Origin: Neoluteolibacter marinus
GTDB lineage: Bacteria > Verrucomicrobiota > Verrucomicrobiia > Verrucomicrobiales > Akkermansiaceae
Direction: 5' to 3'
Length of the DNA stretch: 64,000 nt
Assembly: GCF_014904755.1 (NCBI RefSeq)
Contig: NZ_JACZFQ010000070.1
Coordinates: 1-64,000, forward strand
The notes under the pieces are model-generated. The model did no database searches. It saw only the letters and a program-made list of their open reading frames with translations, and had not been told where the DNA came from. Of the stretch, positions 18,643 through 27,081 are shown one piece after another; positions within the stretch are counted from its first letter, which is position 1, and each line of letters opens with the position of its first letter. The translations under genes and the position numbers were made by a program.

Positions 18643-20112
18643 ATGCGTGATTTGGTGGTTCAGCCTGCCTGGCAGGACGAAGATTTGGGAATTCCTTTGC
18701 CGGATTCCCCGCACGCCTGTTCGGTGTGTCTTCCCACGTGGAAGGCGGTGCTCGGCTACGAAGAGGGCCGGGACAAGGTGATCCGCCGCATGCGGATCGG
18801 CTACCCGCGCTTCTTCCGGCATCCTTTGGTCGACCGTCTGACCACCGCCGCCTCCGAGGAGATTGGCGGCGAGGGAGATGCAGTGCTCGTCTTTCCCTCG
18901 AAGCTGGCCGCGCAGCGCGCCCAGCGCTGGATCGAGCGCCGCGGCGAGGTGGCCGTGCGTTCAGTGGGCTTCCACGGCATGCAGGCGCTTGCCGTCCCGA
19001 TCAAGGCGAAGCAAGTCGCCATCGACTACCAGCGCTTCACCGGTGAGCTGGTCAGCAGCCGCCAGGCGGAGGATTTTCTCAACGGCACCGTCCGGAGCGG
19101 CGACAAGAATCACCTGTTGCAGCGTCGGCTCGGCAAGATTGCCGGCGTCGAACCGAAGCAGGTGACGGTTTTCAACAGCGGCATGGCGGCCATCACGGCG
19201 GTGCTGCGGTCCCTGCCCGGGGTCAAGGAGGGGCGCAAGACCCTGCAGATCGAGTTTCCCTACGTCGATGCCCTGAAAATCCAGGAGCTGTTCGGCAATG
19301 GCGTGGTCTTCCTGAACCAGGCGAGCGGGGAGTCCTTCGACGAGGCCCTGAGCCGCATCCGCAAAGGGGAGTTCGCCGCGGTGTTCACCGAAGCGCCGAG
19401 CAACCCGCTGCTGCGCACCATCGATCTTCCGCAGGTCGCCGCCGCTTGTGCGGACGGCGGCGTGCCGCTCATTGTCGATGATTCGGCCGTGGGGCCCTCG
19501 AACGTGTCGGTGATCCGGTGGGCGGACGTGGTGACGACGAGCTTGACCAAGTGGCTGTCCGGAGCGGGCGATGTCATGGCCGGGATGGTGGCGGTGCGCG
19601 AGGACTCGCCCTTTGCCGGTCCGCTGCTCGAGGGGCTGGCGGAAGAAAGCGCTGCCAGCTCGCCGCTCTACATCGGCGATGCCGAAGTCCTGCTCTCGAA
19701 CCTGAAAGGGTATCCCGCACGGATGGCGATGCCGAATGCCAACGGCCTCGCGCTGGCGCAGCTGTTGGCCGGGCACCCCGGCGTGGCGGACGTCTGGCAC
19801 CCCTCGCTGATCACCCGCGAGAACTACGACAAGATCAAGGCTCCTCGCGGCGGCTATGGCCCGCTGCTTTCCTTTGCCCTCAAGAATCCGCGCAAAGCGC
19901 CGAAGGTGTTCGACTCGCTGCAGGTCTGCAAGGGCCCGAGCTTCGGCACCCCCTTCACCTTGGCCTGCCCCTACACCTTGCTTGCGCATTTCCACGAGCT
20001 CGACTGGGCGGACGCCTGCGGCGTGCCGTCGCACCTGATCCGGGTTTCGTGCGGAAGTGAAGAGACCGATGGACTTTTGGCACGATTCAGTGCCGCACTG
20101 GAGCACGCCTGA
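18643..20112 (+). CDS. Cystathionine gamma-synthase-like PLP enzyme with long N-terminus
   Basis: A protein of 489 residues from the ATG at 18643. The C-terminal 380 residues are a Cys/Met metabolism PLP-dependent enzyme: VTVFNSGMAAITAVL, EAPSNPLLRTID, VDDSAVGPSNV and the PLP lysine (about K303) in SLTKWLSGAGDVMAG. The family carries out transsulfuration of O-acyl-homoserine with cysteine. The first 110 residues are an extension absent from typical bacterial MetB (about 380-400 residues), with PHACSVCLPTWKAVLGYEEG and then GYPRFFRHPLVDRL. That pattern recalls fungal STR2-type cystathionine gamma-synthases. It is isolated from other methionine genes, and I see no SAM or SAH riboswitch in the 148-base leader. 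The reaction is inferred from family; substrate preference cannot be read. Confidence 0.78.
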   Translation: MRDLVVQPAWQDEDLGIPLPDSPHACSVCLPTWKAVLGYEEGRDKVIRRMRIGYPRFFRHPLVDRLTTAASEEIGGEGDAVLVFPSKLAAQRAQRWIERRGEVAVRSVGFHGMQALAVPIKAKQVAIDYQRFTGELVSSRQAEDFLNGTVRSGDKNHLLQRRLGKIAGVEPKQVTVFNSGMAAITAVLRSLPGVKEGRKTLQIEFPYVDALKIQELFGNGVVFLNQASGESFDEALSRIRKGEFAAVFTEAPSNPLLRTIDLPQVAAACADGGVPLIVDDSAVGPSNVSVIRWADVVTTSLTKWLSGAGDVMAGMVAVREDSPFAGPLLEGLAEESAASSPLYIGDAEVLLSNLKGYPARMAMPNANGLALAQLLAGHPGVADVWHPSLITRENYDKIKAPRGGYGPLLSFALKNPRKAPKVFDSLQVCKGPSFGTPFTLACPYTLLAHFHELDWADACGVPSHLIRVSCGSEETDGLLARFSAALEHA

Positions 20113-20129
20113 GGCGAAAGTTCCAAAAT

Positions 20130-20149
20130 CCTGATGTTCTAACGTCAGG
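20130..20149 (+). terminator. Weak stem-loop after the PLP enzyme gene
   Basis: CCTGATGT / ACGTCAGG form an 8-base stem with one mismatch and a 4-base loop, 17 bases after the stop. The following bases (TTATCGG) are not a real T-tract, so termination is uncertain. Confidence 0.3.
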
Positions 20150-20302
20150 TTATCGGTGGTAAAGTGAGGTTTATGCTTACCTTAGCAAATGTCCTTGCCT
20201 ACCACGGATAAACCGCTCCAATCCGTGTCATCCGCGTCCTGAAAAGCGACTTCTGACCCTTGGGGAGCCGCTTTGATAACCTGGTCCACGGCACTGAACC
20301 GC

Positions 20303-20527
20303 ATGAAAAGGAAACCCAAGCTCGCCCTTCGAGTCAACGAGGAGAACCCCAATCATCATCTTTGGAACAATCGTGGGGTCTGGTGGTGTCACCTCACCGT
20401 TCACAAGTCCGACGCAACCGCCGAGCGCCTTCGTTTTTCCCTGAAGACCCGTGACGTCGAGCAGGCCCGCGAGCGCCGCGATCGTATTTTCCGCCAGATT
20501 GCGGAGCATTACGAGATCGCCGCCTGA
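20303..20527 (+). CDS. Small basic protein resembling an integrase arm-binding domain
   Basis: A protein of 74 residues from the ATG at 20303. It is rich in Arg/Lys and Trp and contains GVWWCHLTVHKS followed by RLRFSLKTRDVEQARERRDR. This has the layout of the N-terminal arm-type DNA-binding domain of tyrosine recombinases (a W-containing hairpin, then S-L-x-T-x-D-x-x-x-A), but no core-binding or catalytic domain follows. It could be a stand-alone DNA-binding protein or a remnant of an integrated element. The preceding 190 bases contain a degenerate repeat around ACGGATAAACC and CCGTGTCATCCGCG (about 20205-20238). The next gene starts 54 bases after. Function not known. Confidence 0.5.
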   Translation: MKRKPKLALRVNEENPNHHLWNNRGVWWCHLTVHKSDATAERLRFSLKTRDVEQARERRDRIFRQIAEHYEIAA

Positions 20528-20581
20528 GCGCGTCGTTTTTCCGGTTTGCCTGATGTGGAGCCGTCGTCAAAGGTGGCATCC

Positions 20582-21358
20582 ATGATCAAATCCTTGCTGA
20601 TCTCCGTCCTCGCCGCGGGGCTGGCCTTGGGCAGTGCCGCGGCCGCCGAACCCGTGGCCGACACGCAACTTTACGAGCTGCGGACCTACCATGCGGAGCC
20701 CGGCAAGCTCGACGCCTTGTTGTCGCGCTTCCGGGATCATACTTGCGGACTCTTTGCAAAACACGGCATGACCCAGGTCGGCTACTGGGTGCCGGCGGAC
20801 AACCCGGACCGGCTCCTGATTTACCTCCTCGCCTACCCGGACCGCGCCGCGAGGGATGCTTCCTGGGCCGCGTTCCATGCCGATGAGGATTGGAAGAAAG
20901 CCGCCGCGGCTTCGGAGGCGGGCGGCAAGCTGGTCGGCAAGGTGGACCAGCTTTTCCTTCATCCCACCGACTTTTCGCCGGGATTCCCCGAGGCTTCGGC
21001 GGGGGACGGGGTGCACCTTTTCGAGATGCGGACCTACACCGCCACTCCCGGCAAGCTGCCGCAACTTCACAAGCGCTTCCGCGATCACACGCTGGGCTTG
21101 TTCAAGAAGCACGGCATGACCAGTGGCAGTTACTTCAAATTGGACGAGGGCCAACCGGGTGCGGCGGATACCTTGCTGTATTTCCTGGAACACCGGGATG
21201 CCGGTGCCGCCGACGAGTCGTGGAAGGCGTTCCGGGCGGATCCGGTCTGGGTGGCCGCGAAGGCGGCATCGGAGGAAGCGGCCGGCGGATCGCTCACGGT
21301 ACCGGACGGAGTGAAGTCGGTGTTTTTGAAGCCCACCGACTTTTCCCCGCTCAAATAG
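20582..21358 (+). CDS. Exported tandem NIPSNAP-family protein
   Basis: A protein of 258 residues with a signal peptide (about residues 1-22, SVLAAGLALGSAAAAEP). Two repeated ferredoxin-like NIPSNAP domains follow: LYELRTYHAEPGKLDALLSR with HGMTQVGYW, and LFEMRTYTATPGKLPQLHKR with HGMTSGSYF. Each ends in a F-L-x-P-T-D-F-S-P phrase. NIPSNAP domains are dimeric alpha/beta barrels of uncertain function, and exported two-domain versions are common in Verrucomicrobiota and Planctomycetota. The gene stands alone, converging with the NTF2-like gene downstream 14 bases away. Family assignment is solid; the physiological role is unknown. Confidence 0.85.
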   Translation: MIKSLLISVLAAGLALGSAAAAEPVADTQLYELRTYHAEPGKLDALLSRFRDHTCGLFAKHGMTQVGYWVPADNPDRLLIYLLAYPDRAARDASWAAFHADEDWKKAAAASEAGGKLVGKVDQLFLHPTDFSPGFPEASAGDGVHLFEMRTYTATPGKLPQLHKRFRDHTLGLFKKHGMTSGSYFKLDEGQPGAADTLLYFLEHRDAGAADESWKAFRADPVWVAAKAASEEAAGGSLTVPDGVKSVFLKPTDFSPLK

Positions 21359-21372
21359 CCCGCGATGCGGCT

Positions 21373-21873
21373 TCAGCGGCCGGTTTCACGCCACTCCGCC
21401 GCGGCCATGCGCCACTTCCCCTCGATCTTGCGCCAGTCCATGGTCAGTTCCTGGATGCCGTCCACCGGGCGGGTCTCGTCCGGCAGTTCGATCACGGCAT
21501 CGACGCTGGCTTGGACCGTGGCTTTGTCACCGTCGATGACGATTGAACCGATTTCCGGAGTTTCCAGGCTCACACGGCGGCAGTACTTGGCCAGGCTCGC
21601 GTAGAGGGCGGTAACGGTGTCGCGGGACTGCAGGCCGTCGATTTCCTCGGTCGGTCCCTGGGGCGAGGAGAAGGTGATGTCGGGGGCCAGATAGCCCTCG
21701 ATCGCGGCTCCCTTGAGGCCGCGGGAAACCGTGCCGGATCCGGCTTCGACGACAGCCGACTGGAAAAGCCCGGTCACGCGGCGGGCGATGACGCGCTCGG
21801 GCCGGGTCCACCACCAGGTGAAGCTTCCGGCGAGCAGGGCGACGATGATGAGGGGCAGGAGAGCACGGCGCAT
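21373..21873 (-). CDS. Membrane-anchored NTF2/SnoaL-like protein
   Basis: A protein of 166 residues. One N-terminal membrane segment (MRRALLPLIIVALLAGSFTW) is followed by an alpha-beta domain: two helices (VIARRVTGLFQSAV), then ITFSSPQGPTEEIDGLQ and antiparallel strands VVID-, ATVQASVDAVIEL and a final KWRMAAAEWRE. The order of helices then curved sheet with W near the end matches NTF2/SnoaL-like folds. Catalytic residues are not evident. It diverges from rodA (96 bases between starts), so the two may share a promoter region. Confidence 0.5.
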   Translation of the reverse strand: MRRALLPLIIVALLAGSFTWWWTRPERVIARRVTGLFQSAVVEAGSGTVSRGLKGAAIEGYLAPDITFSSPQGPTEEIDGLQSRDTVTALYASLAKYCRRVSLETPEIGSIVIDGDKATVQASVDAVIELPDETRPVDGIQELTMDWRKIEGKWRMAAAEWRETGR

Positions 21874-21968
21874 GGTCCCGGATCCTCGCTCCAGGGAGCG
21901 TCATTCGCAAGACCTTGCGGGACGCGGCTTGTCAGGGGGCGTGCGGCCGGTATCGTCCGCGGCGAAGG

Positions 21969-23186
21969 ATGACGCCGCTGTTCCGCAAACTGCTCGGCTT
22001 GAACTGGCCGCTCGTGCTGACGATGTACGGGCTGCTGGTGTTCGGCGTGTTCTCGATCGAGAGCGCGGCGAGGCATCTGCCGCAGGGCGGGGCGTGGTTC
22101 GCGGACAAGCAGAAGGACTGGATCCTGATCGGCTCGGTGGTCTACTTCGGGGCCGCGCTGATTGACTACAAGTGGGTCAAGTGGCTCGCGATCCCGCTGT
22201 TCGGGGTGGCGATGGCACTCTGCGTGTCACTGATCGGCAAGGACCGCGGAGACGTGCACCAGATCGACAGCGGGCTGCTGCGCTTCCAGCCGGCGCCGAT
22301 GGCGATCGTCGCTGGAATCATCCTGCTATCCTGGCTGCTGCAAGACCTGCCCCGCCTCGGGCGGCGGATCCCGAAAGTCGGCTGGATCTTCGAGGAGCCG
22401 ATCGTGAAGGTCGCCTTGGTCGGTCTCTTCACCGGCGTTCCCTTCCTGATCGTGGTGGCGATGGGGGACATGGGCTCGGCCTTGGTATGGGTGCCGCTCG
22501 CGGTCATCTGCCTCCTCGTCAGCGGCGTGCCGTTCCGCTACCTGAGCTGCATGGGCCTGCTGGCCGCGGCCATCATCCCGATCGCCTATTTCGTGGTCTT
22601 GCCCACGGTTTCTGAAACGGGGACCAAGCGCATCGAGCTCTTCCTCGACATGGTCGATGGCAAGGAGGTGGACGTCAGCGGTCCGGCCTGGGCTCCGCAT
22701 AACATCGCGATCGCCGTCGGCAAGTCGGGCTGGGCAGGCGTCGGCTGGAATGCCAGCGCCAACGACGGTTCCCTCCACGACAAGAAATTCGTGCCGTGGA
22801 AGACGGCTCACAACGACTTCATTTTCCCGATCATCGCGGAAGAGCACGGATTCCGTGGCAGCATCCTGTTGATCACCGCTTTCGGCCTGCTGCTGGTGCT
22901 GTGCCTGTTCATCGGCACCTACGCCCGCGACCCGATGGGTCGGCTGCTGGTGGGTGGCGTGGTGGCCCTTTTCTTCGCGCACATCTTCGAGAGCATCGGG
23001 ATGTGCATCCTGCTGATGCCGATCACCGGCATTCCGCTGCCGCTGGTGAGCTATTCCGGCACCTTCGTGGTCATGTGCATGTTCCTGCTCGGGCTGGTCC
23101 AGAGCGTTTGGGTCCACCGCGACGCCGAGCGGCCGCTGGTGGAGGAAGCCCCGGACAAGGCGGTCAGCGTGCCTTCCAGGCGTTGA
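21969..23186 (+). CDS. rodA: RodA, shape-determining peptidoglycan glycosyltransferase (SEDS)
   Basis: A protein of 405 residues from the ATG at 21969, with about ten membrane helices. SEDS proteins polymerise lipid II into glycan strands with a class B PBP; RodA acts in cell elongation. Features include the N-terminal WPLVLTMYGLLVFGVFSIES, the FQPAPMAIVAGIILLSWLL helix, the loop HNDFIFPIIAEEHGFRGS that contains the conserved acidic residues, and a C-terminal GIPLPLVSYSGT motif typical of SEDS enzymes. The large periplasmic loop carries extra residues (VDGKEVDVSGPAWAPHN). No partner PBP2, MreB or MreC gene is next to it. The stop codon overlaps the convergent moeB gene by 23 bases. Confidence 0.92.
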   Translation: MTPLFRKLLGLNWPLVLTMYGLLVFGVFSIESAARHLPQGGAWFADKQKDWILIGSVVYFGAALIDYKWVKWLAIPLFGVAMALCVSLIGKDRGDVHQIDSGLLRFQPAPMAIVAGIILLSWLLQDLPRLGRRIPKVGWIFEEPIVKVALVGLFTGVPFLIVVAMGDMGSALVWVPLAVICLLVSGVPFRYLSCMGLLAAAIIPIAYFVVLPTVSETGTKRIELFLDMVDGKEVDVSGPAWAPHNIAIAVGKSGWAGVGWNASANDGSLHDKKFVPWKTAHNDFIFPIIAEEHGFRGSILLITAFGLLLVLCLFIGTYARDPMGRLLVGGVVALFFAHIFESIGMCILLMPITGIPLPLVSYSGTFVVMCMFLLGLVQSVWVHRDAERPLVEEAPDKAVSVPSRR

Positions 23187-24291
23187 TGCCGCCGTCGATG
23201 TTCACCGCCTGGGGAAACCCGGCCTCGTGCAGGAACTTCACCGCCCTGGCCGAGCGACCGCCGGCCTTGCAGTGGACGAGAATCTCGCGGCCGGCGGGGA
23301 GTTCGGAAATCCGCTCGGGCAGCGTGCCCAGGGGAATCAGCACGGCGCCGGGGATGGTGCCTTCGGCCTCTTCCTCCGGCTGGCGGACGTCGAGGATGTA
23401 GAGGTCGTCGCCGGCATCGATCCGGGCGGCGAGGTCTTGGACGGAAATGGACGGCAGGGACGGATCGGACATGGTGCAGGTTGCGGATGCGGTGGTTTCG
23501 GCGTTGTGAACGGAGTCGATGACGGGCGTGTCGCCGCAGAGGCGGCAGGCGGGGTCGCGGCGCAGGCGGAGGCTGCGGAAGCTGGTGCCCAGGGCGTCGT
23601 AGCAAAGCAACTTGCCGAGCGGCGCCTCGCCGATCCCTAACAGAAGCTTGATGGTTTCCATGGCCTGGAGTGAACCGATCACCCCGGGAAGCACCCCGAG
23701 CACGCCGGCTTCCTCGCAGGACGGAGCGGCGCCGGGCGGCGGCAGTGTGGGGAGCATGCAGCGGTAGCAGGGGCCGCCGAGATGGGGGGCAAAGACCGTG
23801 ACCTGGCCCTCGAAGCGGAAGATGGAACCGTAGACGCAGGGCTTTTTCAGCAGGAAGCAGGCGTCGTTCGAGAGAAAGCGGGTGGGGAAGTTGTCGCAGC
23901 CGTCGAGCACGACGTCGTAGCGCGAGACGAGGTCGACGGCGTTGTCCGGGGAGAAGTGGAGCGGCAACAGCTCGAGTTCGACGTGCGGGTTGATCTCCCG
24001 CAGCCGGTCGGCGGCGCTGTCGAGCTTGGCTTTTCCGACCCATGACTCCCCGTGGAGAATCTGGCGCTGCAGGTTGCTGCGGTCGACGGTATCGGGATCG
24101 ATCAGGCCGATTCTCCCGACCCCCGCGGCTGCCAGGTAGAGCGCGGCCGGCGAGCCGAGCCCGCCGGTGCCGATCATCAGCACCGACGATCCTTTCAGTC
24201 GCCGCTGTCCGTCCTCGCCGATCCCCGGGACCGAGAGATGGCGGGCGTAGCGGGTGCATTCGTCCGGCGTGAGTGGCGGCAGGTCGGGCAT
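23164..24291 (-). CDS. moeB: MoeB/ThiF-type adenylyltransferase with C-terminal rhodanese domain
   Basis: A protein of 375 residues; the start is the ATG at 24289-24291. Residues 1-250 are a ThiF/MoeB E1-like domain: nucleotide loop GTGGLGSPAALYLAAAG, DxDTVDRSNLQRQI, the catalytic-loop phrase CEEAGVLGVLPG, and zinc ligands CYRC and CRLC. Residues about 275-375 are a rhodanese domain with VHCKAGGRSARAV (active-site Cys). Such fusions (MoeZ/MOCS3 type) adenylate the C-terminal glycine of a ubiquitin-like sulfur carrier and transfer sulfur, for molybdopterin, thiamine or cysteine synthesis. No carrier gene lies nearby, so the pathway is undetermined. It overlaps rodA convergently by 23 bases. 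Confidence 0.9.
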   Translation of the reverse strand: MPDLPPLTPDECTRYARHLSVPGIGEDGQRRLKGSSVLMIGTGGLGSPAALYLAAAGVGRIGLIDPDTVDRSNLQRQILHGESWVGKAKLDSAADRLREINPHVELELLPLHFSPDNAVDLVSRYDVVLDGCDNFPTRFLSNDACFLLKKPCVYGSIFRFEGQVTVFAPHLGGPCYRCMLPTLPPPGAAPSCEEAGVLGVLPGVIGSLQAMETIKLLLGIGEAPLGKLLCYDALGTSFRSLRLRRDPACRLCGDTPVIDSVHNAETTASATCTMSDPSLPSISVQDLAARIDAGDDLYILDVRQPEEEAEGTIPGAVLIPLGTLPERISELPAGREILVHCKAGGRSARAVKFLHEAGFPQAVNIDGGINAWKAR

Positions 24292-24384
24292 GAGCCGGCA
24301 AAATAGCGGCGCCGGCGGACAAGGCAACCGCGCTGCCGCGACATTGTGTCTTGACCGCACGGGAGGATGGGCGAAGGGAAGGGC

Positions 24385-24966
24385 ATGGCTGAAGTCCGAT
24401 CCACCTTTTCCCTCCGTCCGGGCGATGCGGCGCCGGATTTCCAGCTGCCGGCGCCCGATGGCACCGTGCACGAGCTCCATGGCCTGCGCGGGAACAGCGG
24501 TCTGTTGGTCGTCTTCGCCTGCAACCACTGCCCCTACGTCGTCCACCTTGCCAAGGAACTCGGGAGCCTGGCCGCGGAGATCGAGGCCGAAGGCGTGGCG
24601 ACGGTCGCGATCTCCTCGAACGACATCGAGAAATACCCCGCCGATGCCCCTGACAAGATGACTTCCTTCGCCGCGGAGAGCGGCTGGAATTTCCCCTATC
24701 TCTTCGATGAGACGCAGGAAGTCGCCAAGGCCTACGGTGCCGCGTGCACGCCGGATTTCTTCCTCTTCGACCACGAACTGCGGCTGCACTACGCCGGGCA
24801 GTTCGACGATTCCCGGCCGCGGGGAGGCGAGGCTCCGACCGGGGCCGACCTGCGGGCCGCGGTGAAAGGCATGCTGGCGGGCGAGGAAGCGCCGGTCCGG
24901 CCCTATCCGAGCAGCGGCTGCAACATCAAGTGGAAGCCGGGTGCCGAGCCGTCCTACTTCGGCTGA
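24385..24966 (+). CDS. Thioredoxin-like (AhpC/TlpA-type) protein
   Basis: A protein of 193 residues from the ATG at 24385, preceded by AAGGGA at a suitable distance; an ATG at 24367 would add six residues. It has a peroxiredoxin/thioredoxin fold with PGDAAPDFQLPAPDGTVHEL, the redox site ACNHCPYVVH (CxxC), VAISSNDIEKYPADAPDKM, and the cis-Pro region ACTPDFFLFD. There is no signal peptide, so it should be cytoplasmic. This group (CNHCPYV) is widespread and often called thioredoxin family protein; the physiological substrate is unknown. It is transcribed alone between moeB (divergent) and the symporter. Confidence 0.85.
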   Translation: MAEVRSTFSLRPGDAAPDFQLPAPDGTVHELHGLRGNSGLLVVFACNHCPYVVHLAKELGSLAAEIEAEGVATVAISSNDIEKYPADAPDKMTSFAAESGWNFPYLFDETQEVAKAYGAACTPDFFLFDHELRLHYAGQFDDSRPRGGEAPTGADLRAAVKGMLAGEEAPVRPYPSSGCNIKWKPGAEPSYFG

Positions 24967-25017
24967 GCATCCTTTGCCATTGTCGGAGGGCGGGTCCCGG
25001 GGCTAACACATTCGGCC

Positions 25018-27015
25018 ATGCCGACATTGCTGTCTCCGGTGGGCCTTGCCGCGATCACGCTCTCGACCCTGGATTGGGGCATCCTGATCGGCTTCCTGGT
25101 GGTCAGCCTGGGAATCGGCCTGTGGTCGGCGAAGAGCGCGGGAAAGAATTCCGGGGAGTTTTTCCTTTCCGGTCGCCACATGCCCTGGTGGCTGCTCGGC
25201 TTCTCGATGGTGGCGACGACCTTCTCGACCGACACCCCGAACTTCGTGACCAACGTCGTGCGCCTGCAGGGCGTTGCCGGGAACTGGAACTGGTGGGCCT
25301 TCCTGATCACCGGGATGTTGACGGTGTTCATCTACGCAAAGCTGTGGCGGCGGTCGCGGGCCTTGACCGACATCGAGTTCTACGAACTCCGCTATTCGGG
25401 CAAGGCGGCGGCGTTCTTGCGGGGCTTCCGGGCGATCTACCTCGGGGTGTTCTTCAACGTCATGATCATGGCCATGGTGACGCTGGCCGCGATCAAGATT
25501 GGCAACGTGATGCTCGGCTGGACCCCGTGGCAATCCGTCTCCGTGGCGATGGTCGTGACGGTGGTGTTTTCCTCCTTGGGCGGCTTCCGCGGGGTGATCC
25601 TGACCGACTTCCTGCTGTTCATCATGGCCATGGTCGGAGCCTTTGCCGCGGCGTGGTTCGCCCTCGGGCACGAATCGGTCGGCGGCCTGGGAGGGCTCAT
25701 GAGCCACGCCGAGGTGAAGGACAAACTCGACATCATCCCGAAGTTCGACTTTTCCAACGATACCTCGAAGGAGCTGCTGATCACCGCATTCCTGATTCCG
25801 CTCGCGGTGCAATGGTGGAGCGTCTGGTATCCCGGGTCGGAACCCGGTGGCGGCGGATACCTGGCGCAGCGGATGCTGGCGGCGAAGAACGAGAACCACG
25901 CGATCGGGTCGGTGCTGTTCTTCCAGGTGGCCCACTACGCGCTGCGGCCGTGGCCGTGGGTGTTGGTTGCATTGGCGTCCCTGGTGGTGTTTCCTACCGA
26001 CAAGGCGGCCGACCAGCAGCTGGCCACGCAAGCCCTGGAGGCGCGGGCCGCGGAGATTCCCGCGCTGGTTAGCGTGCCGGCGGCTGAACTGGACGCCGGC
26101 CAGGCGGCGGCGCTGGCGGAGTTGAAGGCGCTGAAGGCGACCTCGCTGGGATGCTCCTCGATCCTCAAGGCGTTCCCGGACACGCCCTACGACAAGATCG
26201 GGCACGACCTCGGCTACTCGGCGATGCTGACGTTCCTGCCGAACGGCTGGCTGGGCCTGGTGCTGACCTCGCTGATGGCCGCCTACATGAGCACCCTCTC
26301 GACTCATCTCAACTGGGGTTCGTCCTATGTCGTGAACGATTTCTGGAAGCGCTTCGTGCGCAAGGACGCCAGCGAGAGGGAACTGGTGTGGGCCGGCCGG
26401 CTTTCGACCGTGGTGATGATGGCGATGACCGCGGTGCTGGCGATGTACCTCGAGAGCGCGCTGGATGCCTTCAAGATCCTGCTCCAGTTCGGTGCCGGCA
26501 CCGGCTTGCTGTTCATCCTCCGCTGGTTCTGGTGGCGGATCAACCCGTGGAGCGAAATCTCGGCGATGGTGTTTTCCTTCGTCATGGCGGTCTGGCTGGC
26601 CAAGAGCGACTTCGGGGCCTCGCTCGGGTATTGGCAACTGCCGTTCGGGGTTGCGGCGACCACGATCGTGTGGCTGGCGGTGACCTTTATCACTCCCGCT
26701 TCGGACTTCGGGCGCCTGCGGCATTTCCTCGAATCGACCAACCCCGGTGGCCCCGGATGGAAGCCGGTGGTGGCGGAGTGCGAACGGCAGGGCAAGCCGC
26801 TCGTGTTCCAGCATGCGCCGGTCAACCTGCCCTGCGGGATCCTCGCGACCTTCCTGGGCTGCGTCCTGGTCTATGCCTTCCTGTTCGGGTCGGGCTATTG
26901 CCTCTACGGGGATCTGGGGCCGGGCATCGGCTTGCTCGCCCTGGCCGGACTGGCAGGCTTCGGGATCTCCCGGCTGTGGCCGAAGCTCCGCGAAAGCCGC
27001 CCCGACGCGTCCTGA
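25018..27015 (+). CDS. Sodium:solute symporter family transporter
   Basis: A protein of 665 residues with about 13-15 membrane helices. Family phrases include WGILIGFLVVSLGIGLWSAK, FFLSGRHMPWWLLGFSMVAT and TDIEFYELRYSGKAAAFLRG, which fit the SSS (LeuT-fold) family that moves sugars, amino acids or other solutes with sodium. A soluble insertion of about 75 residues (around 325-400, Ala/Glu-rich) lies between helices, and an extended C-terminus contains two further helices. Substrate cannot be read from sequence. It begins 51 bases after the thioredoxin-like gene and ends 66 bases before trpD. Confidence 0.88.
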   Translation: MPTLLSPVGLAAITLSTLDWGILIGFLVVSLGIGLWSAKSAGKNSGEFFLSGRHMPWWLLGFSMVATTFSTDTPNFVTNVVRLQGVAGNWNWWAFLITGMLTVFIYAKLWRRSRALTDIEFYELRYSGKAAAFLRGFRAIYLGVFFNVMIMAMVTLAAIKIGNVMLGWTPWQSVSVAMVVTVVFSSLGGFRGVILTDFLLFIMAMVGAFAAAWFALGHESVGGLGGLMSHAEVKDKLDIIPKFDFSNDTSKELLITAFLIPLAVQWWSVWYPGSEPGGGGYLAQRMLAAKNENHAIGSVLFFQVAHYALRPWPWVLVALASLVVFPTDKAADQQLATQALEARAAEIPALVSVPAAELDAGQAAALAELKALKATSLGCSSILKAFPDTPYDKIGHDLGYSAMLTFLPNGWLGLVLTSLMAAYMSTLSTHLNWGSSYVVNDFWKRFVRKDASERELVWAGRLSTVVMMAMTAVLAMYLESALDAFKILLQFGAGTGLLFILRWFWWRINPWSEISAMVFSFVMAVWLAKSDFGASLGYWQLPFGVAATTIVWLAVTFITPASDFGRLRHFLESTNPGGPGWKPVVAECERQGKPLVFQHAPVNLPCGILATFLGCVLVYAFLFGSGYCLYGDLGPGIGLLALAGLAGFGISRLWPKLRESRPDAS

Positions 27016-27081
27016 CGGGTGGAAAACCTTTGCTCGAATGACTTGGCAAGCCGGGTGAGTCCCGTGTTAGCGTCAGCGCAA

